This document shows, one piece after another, positions 35,801-44,299 of a DNA stretch of 64,000 bases. The translations under genes and the position numbers were made by a program. The DNA comes from Branchiostoma floridae (lineage: Eukaryota > Chordata > Leptocardii > Amphioxiformes > Branchiostomatidae). Each line of letters opens with the position of its first letter. The first letter of the stretch is position 1. Where the stretch lies: NCBI RefSeq assembly GCF_000003815.2, contig NC_049989.1, positions 1,787,644 to 1,851,643 on the forward strand, given 5' to 3'. The notes below the pieces were generated by a model. It had not been told where the DNA came from. It made no database searches and saw only the letters and a program-made list of their open reading frames with translations.

Positions 35801-38800
35801 TTTTTGATTGATAGCCGTGCAAAATTGAGAAAAGCCTAGGACTTCAGACGTACCCGAATTGTAGTATGTAGTATGGTGGTCATGGAAATGTAAATATTTG
35901 AAATAGGGGGTAAAAGATTGTTGAAATATGTTTCTCGAAAAATGACCTGTGAGTCGTGGAAATCACTTCCGGGTTCGTTCGTGGTTTATGTGTCCAGGAG
36001 TTTGGAAAGTTTGGTGGCCTTCTTCACCCTTAATATCTTTGCTTCAAAAATACAAACTGATGTGTGAAACAGGCATTGTTTGAGCTTAAAACATGTGGGG
36101 GTTGTGAGATAGCGATGTGATAGTTACCTTCGCCAAGAAAGTTATATTTTGGCTAGCGTTTGTAGGTGTGTGCCGGTTGTAGAAGACCACCATAGCTTAA
36201 GAACGCCTGGATGGATTGTATTGATATTCGGTATGTGGGTAGGTCTTGTTGAGACCTGGAAACGATAAGATTTTTGGCTTCCTATTGGCCTGCTACGGTA
36301 CTGCAGCAGAACTTCCTGGTTTGATACCTCGAGTTCTGGACATGCTGCGGCTATGAATCTTAAGTGGTTGACAGCTCTTGATGCTGTAAGTAAGTGGTAT
36401 AGGTTTGGGCCCCCTAGCGGCTTATTTTGGAACTGCAGGACATGTGACTTATGTGTCAGACTATTAAAGGGAATAGCCAAAGGGGTTGACGGATTGTTAT
36501 GGTTTTTGATATGTGGATAGGTTACGTGATGGTTAATATAATTGCATATTAATTATGAAGAATTATGCAGAGTGGAAGCTTATTTGCATAATAAATTGGG
36601 AAATTGTCTAAACATGCTCAGCTCAATTAAAGGACCATTACAACATGTGACCTTTGTAACTGAGAAAGAGAAGAATATTGATAGATAAATACCTTATTTG
36701 CATAATTAATGAGAAAATGCTAACATATATTGCGCATGTCTGTTTGTTGGAGATGATCAAGTTATATAGTTTATGCAAATGAGGGCCTTATTTGCATAAT
36801 TCATGACAAACACAATTAATTCAGTAGAAAAATATTTTTATCTATCTATATATCTATATGATATTGATACTGGCCGAAACCCTTTTTTTAGCATATTGTT
36901 ATTTAGCTAGAGTAAAATGAGGCCCTGATTTGTAAAATCGAAGCATTTACATTAGTTCACCCTTCACTCACAAGGGACCCCCTTTGACAGCAATGCTCTA
37001 TGAACATCCATCGCCAGACGAATGGAATACGACTATTAAAACCCATTAACAACAACAATCTATAAAACTTATAAACATTAAAACCGTCGCTATGGCAATA
37101 ATTTTAATTGCCACACTTTTTGTTGTTGCTTTTTACAGACTTCAGTACCAAACATTGCTGAAATGTGAGCAAGTACTCGAGAAGCTGGAGCTGCAAATGA
37201 AAATGGTAACTTTCTTTTATTTCCTTATTTATCTACAAGGCACCTACATGGCTATTATGCAACACTAGCTTTGCTTTAGAATTGCATGATAGAAAAGTGA
37301 AATCTCCGTACATACACTTAGAACTGTCATACCTAAAAGAATTACAACAGGAAGTAATAGAACTGCTGTCTGATTACTTTTTAAAAAATCTCAATCAGCC
37401 CTTTACATGCTATGAGGTTTAAAAATGTTCTTGAAATAGTTGAACTGTAATTTCCAACACAAAAATTGGACTCACCCAAATTTTCGAATGCACAGCATAA
37501 GTCTTTGTCAAGGAATGAACAATCCACTGCTGTTCACTGCCGAGTCCAATTTTTGTGTTGGAAATTACAGTTCAACTGTTTCAAGAATGACTTCTACCAA
37601 CACAGATGAACTTTCAAGTTAAGGTTTACAAATGGGTTGGCTCACTTCAGTTGGGGAGGTAAAAGGTGGAGGAAGGAGAGGGTTGGGCTCAGCATTCTAA
37701 TACCTCACCAAGACACAGTGGGCAGTTAACAACCCTCTACCTCTACAGACTTATATGTGTCTTGTCATCTGACAATGTCTATCAGCCGTCACGTGACAAC
37801 GAAACTCCAAGATGAGATCTACCGGGTTGATAAAGGGACCCGGTGCGTCTTGAAAACTTCCCAAGCTATGAACTGTAGTTGTATGTATATGTTGTATACA
37901 TTTCTGTCAAAAGACTTATATGATTAACCTTTACTTTTTGTTTACAGAGCCATACCACAAGTACAACCACCACCACAACAACGACCACCCCTGCTCAACT
38001 GCCCAAGTCCCAGCAGCACATGTGCCAACCCCTGCTTGACGCGGTAGCCAGCCAACTCGGATCCCCCATGCTAAACCACACCCTCAAGAGGACGTTTGGA
38101 CCAGCACTGACAGCGCTGCATGGGCCACCTATCTGGTAAGGACCCAATAAGTACAGGTAACATTGGGAGAGCAGGATCATTTTGAAAACTTGGAATGGTG
38201 TGAAAAAAAATCCCTGAATCCCCATACCACACCCTGAAGAGGACGTTTGGACCAGCACTTACGGCGCTGCATGGGCCACCTATCTGGTAAGGACCCAAAA
38301 AAATACAGGTAAAATCATAATAGTAGGGAAAGATCATTTTGAAAACTTGAAATGGAATGAAAAAAGATCCCTGAATCCCCATACCACACCCTGAAGAGAA
38401 CGTTTGGACCGGCACTTACTGCGCTGCATGGGCCACCTATCTGGTAAGGACCCCATAAGTACAGGTAGCATTGGAAGGGAAGGATCACTTTGAAAACTTG
38501 AAATGGGGTGAAAAAAATCCCTCAATCCCCATAAAGTTAAATTTAAAGTTGCCCATACATCTGTAACAGATGCTTAGGGGTGGCGTCCATCTCCATTTCT
38601 GTAGCCCTTAGGCCACACATTTGTGCAAGCCACTACAGCAGGGGACTAGTCCACTGGTATGTGTGTTTAACTCCCATACTCAATACTGCTAGTGAAAGTA
38701 TTGAGGCAGCGGTCACTACGGAGGATGGTACGTAGGCTATAACCCTAATGCTTATCCATCTTGTTGTCCATCCCTGCAGTTTTCCAGGCCCCCCACCCAA

Positions 38801-41800
38801 GCGGCAGAGAATCATTCCCCGCCAGGAGTGCAGCATCCCCAACATCCTCCAGGGGGAGGTCGCCAAGCTGGACCAGAAGTTCAAGGTCAGCCTGGACCCC
38901 ACCCAGAACAACATCAGCACCTCCGTCCATCTCGTCTGCAGACTGGGTGAGAACCACTTTTCTACATGTTTGTAAGGGTTGGGGCTAGGGTTAGGGTTAG
39001 GGTTGGGTTAGGTTTGGGGTTAGGACTGGGTTAGGGTTAGGGCTGGGCTTAGGGTTAGGGTAAGGGTTAGGGCTAGGGTTGGGTCTGGGGTTGGGGTTAG
39101 GGTTATGGTTATGGTTGGGTTTGGGGTTAGGGCTAGGGTTAGGGACCCCACCCAGAACAACATCAGCATCTTCGTCCACCTTGTCTGTAGACTGGGTGAG
39201 AACACCCTGTTTTTGTTTGTGTGTGTTTGGCTAGTATAACTCAAGAACCTCTGGATGGATTTGTTATTTTGGGTATGTGTGTGGATATTGGGAAAATGTC
39301 TAGGTCTAGGTCAATCTGGGGCCTTCTACATTCCCTGTAGGCCAGATGGACAAGAAATGAAATTTGGTGTAAAACATATTTGTTTCTTTGTTTGCTTGAA
39401 CCATTATTTATTCATGAGAAGCTCAAATCAGCCTGCAGGCCACTTTTTACTGAGGTTATGAGGGAAGTACATGACTTGTAAGAGTCAGATAAAATATAAC
39501 AGAGGTACAAATTACATAGAGTCATAATAAATCTATCAACATATATCACTACATGTACATGGTACAAAACATTAACAGAGCAAATGCTCAGCGTCCATAG
39601 TCCATGTGCATTCATTTTGGTCATTTCTTTTATTTCAAGAGTCTCTTAAAGACCTCTTAAAGGTCAGATTTGGGGCTGTACGTGTGTCTGGCGGTATGTT
39701 ACTCCAGACATTGGGTAGGCTGTTGGTCATCTGAAGGTCTCTCATTTTGGGACAACCAGCTGACTATTCTTGTATCATTTCCTCCCCCTCCCCCCAGACG
39801 ACAGGTCCCTTCCCAGTGTGCCTCCCATCTTCGTGGTCGTGCCTGAGCAGTACCCAGAAGAAAGCCCACAATGCACAGCAGAGTCACATGATTATGGTAA
39901 GTCTTTCCATGGATAGGCGGAAGTGAATGCTGAAGTTCTTTGTAACACCCATGACTATTTTCATCAGTACACAATCAGAGAGTGAATATCTAGCCAACAT
40001 TTTGGTGACCATCCATATTTTGTTCCAAAGATTTTCAAAGGAGCATGAAAAGAAAAACACAGAACTAACTTAAGCAACATGTACTGCAGTTTCTGTAACC
40101 CAAGTTGTCTCTAGTTGTTAAGTTTAAGCTTTGTTCCAACACAAAGAAAGGAACTCTTATATTTTCGGTCAAAATCATCGACCTTCTTCAGATGTCTTAT
40201 TCGCTTCACTGATGTTCCGGAAGTCGGAAGATGACGTCAGCAGCGAATCGTAGATGGTAGGAAGACAGAACCTGCCACCACCACAGTTCAGAGAGGGTGG
40301 ATGCACCCTTATGTCATTCTCCTACGCAGAGGAACCACAGTCGTGTCAAAACGCCTTGTGTTTACCTCTGCTATCTTGTGCACTCAGACCAGTTAGGGAC
40401 CGCCCTACTTATATATATTAATGAGCTTGCCCTTATATGAAATTGTATTACACCGTTTCCAATTGGACATCTGAAATTGTCTTCATTCATAGTTAGAGTA
40501 TAAAAAACCTGTTTCTTCCAGATCACTTCAGTGTCACTGACGAAAACTGGTGGATTCCAGTTGAAACGTCTGACCGTCTCCAAAATCATATCCAGTTGCA
40601 TAAGTAACAGTTGCTTTTTGGCATAGCTGAATTGTGTTTTTTTTACAGTCAGCATTTCCCAACTTGACAGAGTTTTTCAAAAAGAATTGAGCGACAAGAT
40701 AACATCTAATTGTTTACAATAATTGATTTGTTATTACACAAACAAATGTTCACTACTGTACACAAATTACCCGTCCTGGTTCAGGAGTACGTTAATGTGC
40801 TGTTAGCAAAACCGGAAATGAGAGAATTTGTCCTTGTTTCTTGGTGTTCTTCAAACTTTATGAAGGGATGCGTGGTGTCGCTTATTGTCCGCTGCAGCTC
40901 ACAGAGAGAGGCTTCATGTTGCCGGGGGTGCAGCGTGGGGAGTGGCATTCTCCTACGCAGAGGGACCACAGTCGTGTCGAAACTCCTTGTGGTCACCTCT
41001 GCTGTCTGTTGCACTCAGATCAGTTACTGACCGCCCTGATTATGAATATTAATGAGCTTACCCTTATATGGGCAGTCAGCCGTTGGGGATCGGGCGTAGG
41101 AGGATGGAGCCATGTAATACGTAACATGATTGGCTGATAGCTTCCCAGCGGCCTTTGCGAGACAGCTTGCGACAACAAAAAGCCCAAGAAAAGCCTATTC
41201 TCTGATTGGTTGAAAGCTGGTTTGTGGCGACAATCATAATAACCATTGATAGGGCATGAGATAGCAGGGCCCAATAGGCTAATGCCATAGGGGACCGGGT
41301 GTTAGGAGAATGCCTTATGTATATGGTGTTTAAGCTTTGCATTGGAACAAAACATTAAACTTTACAGCTATGGGTTCTACCAACACAGATAAGCTTTCAT
41401 TCCAAGTTGTCTCTGTCTCCAGACTCGACATCATTTCTACAGACGGTGAAGAAGTCTCTGGATCTGAGGTTGCTAAAACTGCCCGACCAACATTCACTCA
41501 CACAGCTGTTAGGGGCATGGGTGAGTTATACATCATACTGTAAAATACTTAACGGTGTTTTTGTTAAAAAGGAAAGGAAAAAGGAAAATGATATTGATCC
41601 AGTTTCAGCTCATTGGTGGTGACAGAGAGGTAGCGTGTTTGTGAGCGACACAGCCGGACTCGAACTCACAGCTTCTAGTTCCAGAGGCATGGCCACTAAC
41701 CACTGGACTATGCACGCTACCTTATTTTATTGTTGAAACAATTTTGTAGTACAATATATTGCAAACACATATTTGCGTGTAATCAATATGCGACAGAGAG

Positions 41801-42225
41801 GGCATGGCAAAAATAAAACCACTGTGTGTGAAAGTTTTGAGTAGCACCCTCACACATAAAAGTTACCCGGTGTGCTTTTGATTTATTTCTGACACTTTCA
41901 TGCAGTTAAACCATTGTGATGAGGTACGTAGTTAAGATTTAACCAAGAACAGAAAAAGAATCGACTATCACAAAATCAGACTACAAAATATACATTTAAG
42001 ACAAGCTTGAGATGCATATATAGTAAGCTGTTGGTTTCAAAAGCTAGGTCATTCTAGGTCATGTCATTCATAGCAGGTAAAAGGTCAAGGATCAAGTGTA
42101 TTGCTGACTGCCTTGGGTAGAAATTCTTGGCTGTTTTCTCTGTTCTTACATTTCTTGTTCTTCTTTTTTTTCAGGAAATGAGTGTTAGACAAGCCTGTAA
42201 GGAGGCTGTAGCCATCACTACCTGA
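23424..42225 (+). CDS. MED15: MED15, Mediator complex subunit 15 (17 exons, 5' end missing)
   Basis: Encodes the tail-module Mediator subunit that links activators to RNA polymerase II in the nucleus. Exons: 23424-23475, 23830-23874, 24201-24364, 25233-25410, 27227-27477, 27902-28108, 28884-29134, 29721-29854, 30867-31004, 32969-32998, 34136-34199, 37139-37205, 37948-38135, 38780-38946, 39798-39896, 41423-41520, 42175-42225. All have AG/GT flanks, phases join without conflict, and the sum is 2184 bp (727 codons plus TGA). Domain order follows human MED15: end of the KIX domain (EEYLALVARLILHVRD), DPMNALQ, long Gln-rich tracts, Ser/Pro-rich linker, QLSKYIDPLQRMI, KKDLSKMKNLLEILTD, HMCQPLLDAV, LHGPPI, ILQGEVAKLD, SLPSVPP and LLKLPDQHS. 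The first ~60 residues are not found in the window. With them the protein would be ~790 residues, close to the human 788. Several exon edges sit in tandem arrays. Confidence 0.95.
23919..24066. repeat. Inverted-repeat element in MED15 intron
   Basis: ACGTAAATTCGCAAGAGTTACAG (23921 on) is the near-perfect inverse of CTGTAACTCTTGTGAGTTTACG (ending 24062). Small MITE. Confidence 0.65.
24201..24364 (+). CDS. MED15: MED15 exon, DPMNALQ and start of Gln-rich region
   Basis: Begins DPMNALQNLTSLSQ, the same junction that follows the KIX domain in human MED15. It continues with SQQAMQ and SQLALQ-type repeats and ends in phase 0 before GTTTGG. Confidence 0.9.
24398..24600. mobile_element. Tc1/mariner-type MITE (TACTGTAAATGCA ends), copy 1
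   Basis: TACTGTAAATGCATTTA at the left, TGCATTTACAGTA at the right. The interior has FFFRGGT-like TTCGCGGTAGCACCATGCAC and CGCGGTGG motifs shared with 60535-60745, and TA flanks. Confidence 0.75.
24849..25205. mobile_element. Hairpin TIR element next to MED15 acceptor
   Basis: 357 bp, starts CAGGGGTGCCTAAGCATTTG, ends CTTAGGCACCCGTG, perfect 5-bp duplication TTAAT (24844-24848, 25206-25210). The two halves are inverse arrays of a ~20-bp motif like TTGCACGAACCTTATG, so the whole can fold into one hairpin around CCGGCCGACCACTGCCGG. The insertion lies 27 bp before a MED15 exon. Confidence 0.85.
25233..25410 (+). CDS. MED15: MED15 exon, Gln/Pro/Phe-rich
   Basis: Encodes degenerate FQQSQQP repeats followed by PQPPQPGG and a short Gln run. 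The acceptor (AG at 25231-25232) lies only 27 bp downstream of a hairpin transposon that ends at 25205, so the transposon may have supplied or altered part of the upstream splice signals. Confidence 0.88.
25545..25690 (-). mobile_element. LINE 3' end (CR1/L2-like)
   Basis: On the minus strand it reads GCCCAGGATTGCCTGAAAAA, GACCTGAGATGTATTCCTGG and TAAAATAAATAAA, then a short CTGAAA repeat: a truncated non-LTR element end. Confidence 0.6.
26283..26936 (+). repeat. 654-bp segment identical to 40438-41091
   Basis: I found no difference between this segment and the one 14155 bp downstream, in the same orientation. Homology continues past the right end at clearly lower identity. Both copies lie in MED15 introns. 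Confidence 0.9.
27227..27477 (+). CDS. MED15: MED15 polyglutamine exon 1
   Basis: Starts AQFQAQQRQQFQGQTRAQ, which resembles the same region in human MED15, and becomes almost pure Gln with scattered Leu. The tract mixes CAA and CAG codons, so it is not a pure triplet expansion. Donor GTGAGT; phase is kept with the exons on both sides. Confidence 0.9.
27650..27801 (+). pseudogene. MED15: Ghost copy of MED15 polyQ exon 2 edge
   Basis: AAAGTTC, TTTCCTACACCCAA, GCTCAC and AGCAAAAGCAACTACAGAAA parallel 27838-27920, the real intron end and exon start. The ghost has an in-frame TAG and a worn acceptor (CTAG). Confidence 0.7.
27902..28108 (+). CDS. MED15: MED15 polyglutamine exon 2
   Basis: A second Gln-rich exon ending MMKQRPALQRQ, NIGGLLSPSQQLQ and GQSPGSVQ before GTAAGG. 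A degenerate copy of its 5' edge, with acceptor-like sequence and an in-frame TAG, lies upstream at about 27655-27800. Confidence 0.88.
28433..28883 (+). repeat. MED15: 170-bp tandem array ending in MED15 acceptor (two ghost exon starts)
   Basis: Units start TATGACTCAG at 28433, 28603 and 28774. Each has ACAAAACCTGCAATAA, an ACAG acceptor and GTGGCATCCCCTGCCC. The first ghost has an in-frame TAG (CCTGCCTAG). The second is open until just past the homology. The third is the real exon. Confidence 0.88.
28884..29134 (+). CDS. MED15: MED15 exon made of 12-residue repeats
   Basis: The exon is about six copies of a 12-residue unit of the form RQVASPAQxxSM, that is a 36-bp coding minisatellite. Its acceptor and first codons are preceded by two ghost copies in a 170-bp tandem array (28433-28883). 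Phase 0 in; two bases of the next codon out (GTAAGT donor). I know of no equivalent block in vertebrate MED15, so this is probably a lineage-specific expansion. Confidence 0.85.
29255..29405 (-). mobile_element. tRNA-headed SINE
   Basis: On the minus strand AATGGCCGAGTGGCTAGGC is a good tRNA box A and GGTTTCGATACCGGGC a box B-like motif. The tail TGTCATACCTGGGC...CGATACGGGTGTT...CACAGGCTTCC also occurs at 12450-12560 and 62615-62705. Confidence 0.6.
29600..29697 (+). mobile_element. LINE 3' end with AAAT tail
   Basis: GATGGGCCCCCTTGGAAACC, GGGGCCACCCACCTG, then AATAGATAAATAAATAAA: a typical truncated CR1-like 3' end, 23 bp before a MED15 exon. Confidence 0.6.
29721..29854 (+). CDS. MED15: MED15 exon, Ser/Pro-rich linker
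   Basis: Encodes MLPSPSPQPSMAPSPAS, ATARTPAGVQSPVS and LNTP, clearly similar to the human MED15 SPSPQPSQSPVTARTP region. Its last 34 bases and donor are repeated 92 bp downstream as a ghost. Confidence 0.9.
29913..29946 (+). pseudogene. MED15: Ghost copy of MED15 Ser/Pro exon end with donor
   Basis: Thirty-four bases plus GTGAGTATATCTAGA repeat the real exon end 92 bp upstream. The two differences (GTT/GTC, TCA/TCG) are silent. Confidence 0.88.
30275..30307 (+). pseudogene. MED15: Ghost copy of MED15 QLSKYI exon start
   Basis: GGTAACCCTGGATCTGTGGG and the next codons repeat the real start at 30867 with four changes, all silent (CCC/CCT, GGG/GGA, GCC/GCT, AGC/AGT). A CTAG stands at the acceptor position. 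Confidence 0.8.
30590..30866 (+). repeat. MED15: ~100-bp tandem array ending in MED15 acceptor
   Basis: Three units each end ACTTATGAGAGACACTTGTG TTTAAG at 30667, 30766 and 30866. Ghost units continue GTAAGACAAT, which reads as a donor; only the last continues into the exon. Confidence 0.85.
30867..31004 (+). CDS. MED15: MED15 exon, QLSKYI segment
   Basis: Encodes EEQAYLEKWKQLSKYIDPLQ followed by RMIKRVSNTD, matching the conserved start of the MED15 C-terminal domain. The upstream intron carries three copies of a ~100-bp unit that ends in the acceptor, and an isolated ghost of the exon start lies at 30275-30307. Confidence 0.92.
31041..31240. repeat. Inverted repeat after a MED15 donor, with ghost exon end
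   Basis: GTTATAACAATTTTCTTCAA...GGTACAG (left) pairs with CTGTACC...GAAGAAAATTGTTATAAC (right). Right after it, CTGACGGTGAGA repeats the last bases and donor of the exon at 31004. A C-run lies at 31173-31185. Confidence 0.65.
31251..31780 (-). mobile_element. LINE C-terminal fragment with (TGAG)n tail
   Basis: On the minus strand the frame contains CGHPKRRWVDGVNEHIRKLH, a typical end of a non-LTR reverse transcriptase, and stops just before a (TGAG)n tail at 31268-31251. Confidence 0.6.
32376..32922. mobile_element. CAGGGCTCGAAAT TIR element with nested foldback
   Basis: Ends CAGGGCTCGAAATTC / GTATTTCGAGCCCTG with TGCAC motifs. The flanks TGTTA / TGTGTTA match only if 2 bases were inserted. 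Inside, 32520-32795 is a foldback (GTTTAAGCTTTGTTCC...GGAACAAAGCTTAAAC-like) related to 40121-41410. Confidence 0.65.
32969..32998 (+). CDS. MED15: MED15 30-bp microexon (probable cassette)
   Basis: Thirty bases between AACACAG and GTAAAA encode ASTDGQAPST. It is flanked by phase-1 introns on both sides, so it can be included or skipped without a frame change. There is no clear human counterpart. Support is splice signals and phase only. Confidence 0.6.
33753..34001 (+). CDS. Unrecognised 82-codon frame in MED15 intron
   Basis: Coding-like frame (RMLSIGPFGIIAEDLGKFLS, LLRQQIDDLLFTHALQTLAP) ending TAA. Could be a worn transposon or retroelement ORF. No family recognised. Confidence 0.25.
   Translation: MDYNAVTESPPIQTHMQRMLSIGPFGIIAEDLGKFLSQNDRKSKLLRQQIDDLLFTHALQTLAPELEFPFKLDTLLSNHSSL
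34136..37205 (+). CDS. MED15: MED15 exons 34136-34199 and 37139-37205
   Basis: The two exons encode EHKKDLSKMKNLLEILTDQK and LQYQTLLKCEQVLEKLELQM, the conserved helical segment of the MED15 C-terminal domain. The 2.9-kb intron between them contains a TIR element with 5-bp duplication (34712-35081) and a dispersed repeat with TTATTTGCATAA motifs (36480-36800). Confidence 0.92.
34712..35081 (-). mobile_element. GGGTGCAC-family TIR element, copy 4
   Basis: 370 bp with perfect 5-bp duplication ACACA (34707-34711, 35082-35086). Same orientation as copy 3. Confidence 0.88.
35400..37130. repeat. MED15 intron: dispersed repeats, no other gene
   Basis: 35590-35830 is CG-richer unique sequence. 36130-36480 is the fullest copy of the GGATGGATTGTATTGATATT / CTGCAGCAGAACTTC family. 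36480-36800 repeats TTATTTGCATAATTAATG-like motifs. Confidence 0.5.
37433..37595. repeat. Foldback element in MED15 intron
   Basis: GAAATAGTTGAACTGTAATT...AAAAATTGGACT at the left pairs with AGTCCAATTTTT...AATTACAGTTCAACTGTTTC at the right. The following ACCAACACAGATGAACTTTC links it to the foldbacks at 32520 and 41330. Confidence 0.7.
37948..38135 (+). CDS. MED15: MED15 exon, Thr-rich spacer and QPLLDAV/HGPPI block
   Basis: Starts with a run of Thr, then QQHMCQPLLDAVASQL and FGPALTALHGPPI, matching human MED15. The last 60 bases plus the donor are repeated twice more downstream (38227-38286 and 38384-38443), with only silent changes. Confidence 0.93.
38076..38560 (+). repeat. MED15: 151/157-bp array of MED15 exon end plus donor (two ghosts)
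   Basis: Real exon end 38076-38135; ghosts 38227-38286 and 38384-38443, each followed by GTAAGGACCC. Ghost 1 differs at three bases, ghost 2 at five, all third codon positions and all silent. Ghosts lack a convincing acceptor. Confidence 0.93.
38780..38946 (+). CDS. MED15: MED15 exon, ILQGEVAKLD block
   Basis: Encodes PPPKRQRIIPRQ, SIPNILQGEVAKLDQKFKVS and SVHLVCRL, the best-conserved C-terminal segment of the family. Its 3' edge is duplicated 249 bp downstream (39145-39195), with a telomere-like tract in between. Confidence 0.95.
38975..39144 (+). repeat. Interstitial telomere-like (TTAGGG-variant) tract
   Basis: GGGTTAGGGTTAGGGTTGGG and variants (GGGCTAGGG, TTTGGGG) over 170 bp, between the two copies of a MED15 exon edge. 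Confidence 0.85.
39145..39195 (+). pseudogene. MED15: Ghost copy of MED15 ILQGEVAKLD exon end with donor
   Basis: 51 bases matching 38896-38946, followed by GTGAGAACAC. Five changes: three silent, two amino-acid changing (Thr/Ile, Ser/Phe). Confidence 0.9.
39405..39570 (-). mobile_element. LINE 3' end
   Basis: On the minus strand, CCCTCATAACCTCAGTAAAA, GTGGCCTGCAGGCTGATTTG and TTCTCATGAATAAATAATGG form a truncated non-LTR 3' end. Confidence 0.5.
39798..42225 (+). CDS. MED15: MED15 last three coding exons
   Basis: Exons 39798-39896 (DDRSLPSVPPIFVVVPEQYP), 41423-41520 (TSFLQTVKKSLDLRLLKLPD and QHSLTQLLGAW) and 42175-42225 (EMSVRQACKEAVAITT, stop TGA) correspond to the end of human MED15. A foldback and repeat complex (40121-41410) and a tRNA-like sequence (41630-41720) fill the introns. 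Confidence 0.93.
40121..41410. mobile_element. Composite foldback/repeat complex in MED15 intron
   Basis: Bounded by GTTTAAGCTTTGTTCCAACA (40121) and GTTTAAGCTTTGCATTGGAA (41329), with two internal copies of CATTCTCCTACGCAGAGG...GACCGCCCT (40315, 40946). Contains the 654-bp segment shared with 26283. Confidence 0.6.
41630..41720 (-). tRNA. tRNA-like sequence, probably a pseudogene or SINE head
   Basis: On the minus strand 8-bp ends GTAGCGTG / CACGCTAC pair, ATAGTCCAGTGGTTAGTGG is close to box A and GAGTTCGAGTCC to box B. The region after the T-arm is about 16 bases too long for a normal tRNA, so I do not assign an amino acid. Confidence 0.45.
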
Positions 42226-44250
42226 TTGTTCAACACATGGTCAGAGATTTTCAACCCAAAGTCCATCTGTACAACCCAAGAGGCTGCATCAGCACTCACG
42301 TTCAATTGGCACACCATAGTACCAAGTCTTGTTACAGAAATGTGACGGCTGGATCCAGTAAGTTCTGGAGGAAATATTTAAGTGCTGCAGCTATGATTGT
42401 GCCAACTCATGCCACAGTCACAGTCCAAAACGTTTTCAAGGAAATGCCAGTGCAATGGAGCACTCAAGCGACAGTTTTTGTGAAAGGGAACCCAAAATAT
42501 ACATTTGTAATAGGGTGGCCACTGGCCAGGGAAGAGCTGAATATGGCCAGTTTTTACCATGTGGATACTTCACCTCCTTTGGTCACTAGTCTTCAAATTT
42601 GCACTGATCCCATGGCCCCAAAGTATCTCTGCCAGTAATGTGAGTAGTCTGGATTGAGAGATACTTCTGTTGTTTCTAAGATGTTTGTTTCCACCAAGAG
42701 GTGGAGATAAAAAGTGCCTCTCTGGATTATGCAAATGAACTTCCGTGCTAAGAGGAACTTTATTGTTGTCATCAACTTAGTAAGCTTTCCCAAGAATTCA
42801 AAGAAGTATCTTGTGTTAAGTTATTGGGTTACATGTCATGTATATCTGCCACTTTGAAAAACAGTTTTTTTTAAAGAGATCTCAAGTGCAGCACCTCCCA
42901 ATTATGCATAATTTAGATATTATGCAGGAGCTCATTATACTGTGGGATGTTGCATCAGAGATATCTTCAGTGCGCAGATATATGTGACTGTACAGAATTA
43001 TGACAGTAGACGTTATATTGTCTGTGCAATGGTATACATTGGAAAATACATGTCAGTGAAATGGTCTGTGGATGATAAGTGTTTAAGTTTCAATCTTGCG
43101 ATGTTTCATAAGACATAAGCGAGATGCATAAGATTATACATTAATCACTCAAGTTTTTCCCAGTCACAATGAATGTACTTGAGTATAATATGCCACTGTT
43201 TGTATGACAATTATTACAAAGGGATGGACTGGGAACAACACACAGTATGTATGATGTGTGAAAAATGAAGAAATTCTTCACATAGGAAGGAAAATGTGAA
43301 AATTAGAATTTTCACAAGAGTTATATGAAACTAACTTGAGCTGACTTATTTTTAAACTCTCGTACTAGACGTGGTCTACTTCTCTCATAGAACATTTTTG
43401 TGGATGTTAAGATAAATGAGGTGAAGTCTACAGTCTACTGCAGTAGTGTGCTTCAGCCTCTGAGGCTATAGTACATGGTACTGACTTTTTGTAGTGGACT
43501 TTGACTTCTCTTTGCACCCAGAAAAAAAGCTGTAGTCTGCGGGAGAAGTAGACTACAGCAGTTTAAAAACAAGTGTAAAGCCTGTCTAAGCAAAAATGTC
43601 TACACAAAAGTGTCCAGCAACATTTTCACATATAAACCTGTGCATTATTCCTTATTTGTCAACATTAGACCTTCTCAATCATTCTGATTGACACAGTAGA
43701 TGTTCGACCAATGGGCAGAAGTACCATGTGTCAAATACCATGGCTGCACACAATGTAAGACAAGTCTCATGCTTTGTAAGCATCATTATGTTTTTCTACA
43801 TCTTCTGCCCACTTATGTATAGATTGATGTGCAAACAGAATTATTATTATAATGAACAGTGTCCAATGTCAATTCTTTGCTAAGAAAGAAAACTTCACAG
43901 TGGTTGATTTTGTTCTTGTCAAGAAGGATTATGTTGCCAGTGAAATTTTCCAACATGTAATGATATTCCAGAACATGTACACTGTATATGAATGAGAATT
44001 GTCACTCTTTTGTGATTGAGCTCAAATACATGAAAATGAACAACTTGACTTGAAGCTAGTGCAATTTTTGCTTTTTTCTTGCCATACAAGGTAGTAATGT
44101 CTGAAACACTAACCCCAGCAATAATAGTAGTATAACCAACAAGAGCATGGCTAAATGGTGATAAAATGTTTGCCTTTATAGCTCAGTTCTGTAGTTTTGC
44201 CGACTATTTCTATGTTTTGACCTATTACAACCAGTACTTAAGTCGTGCAG
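42226..44250 (+). other. MED15 3' UTR and intergenic stretch
   Basis: AT-rich sequence with no recognisable gene. It opens with a 133-codon reading frame (42237-42638) just after the MED15 stop, which I take as chance. I see no canonical AATAAA close to the stop, so the 3' end is not placed. Confidence 0.4.
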
Positions 44251-44299
44251 CTCACTCTTTGTGTGCAGTATGAAAACAATGCGCATGATGGCGCTGCTG

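Noticed and set aside
38980-39244. Pro/Asn/Thr-rich frames
   Set aside because: Antisense translations of the telomere-like tract.
26555-41030. Pairs of identical frames (26555/40710, 26626/40781, 26686/40841)
   Set aside because: They fall in the 654-bp duplicated repeat segment and have no protein features.
42237-42638. 133-codon frame just after the MED15 stop
   Set aside because: No recognisable protein, follows the stop within 12 bp in the same transcript, and lies in probable 3' UTR.
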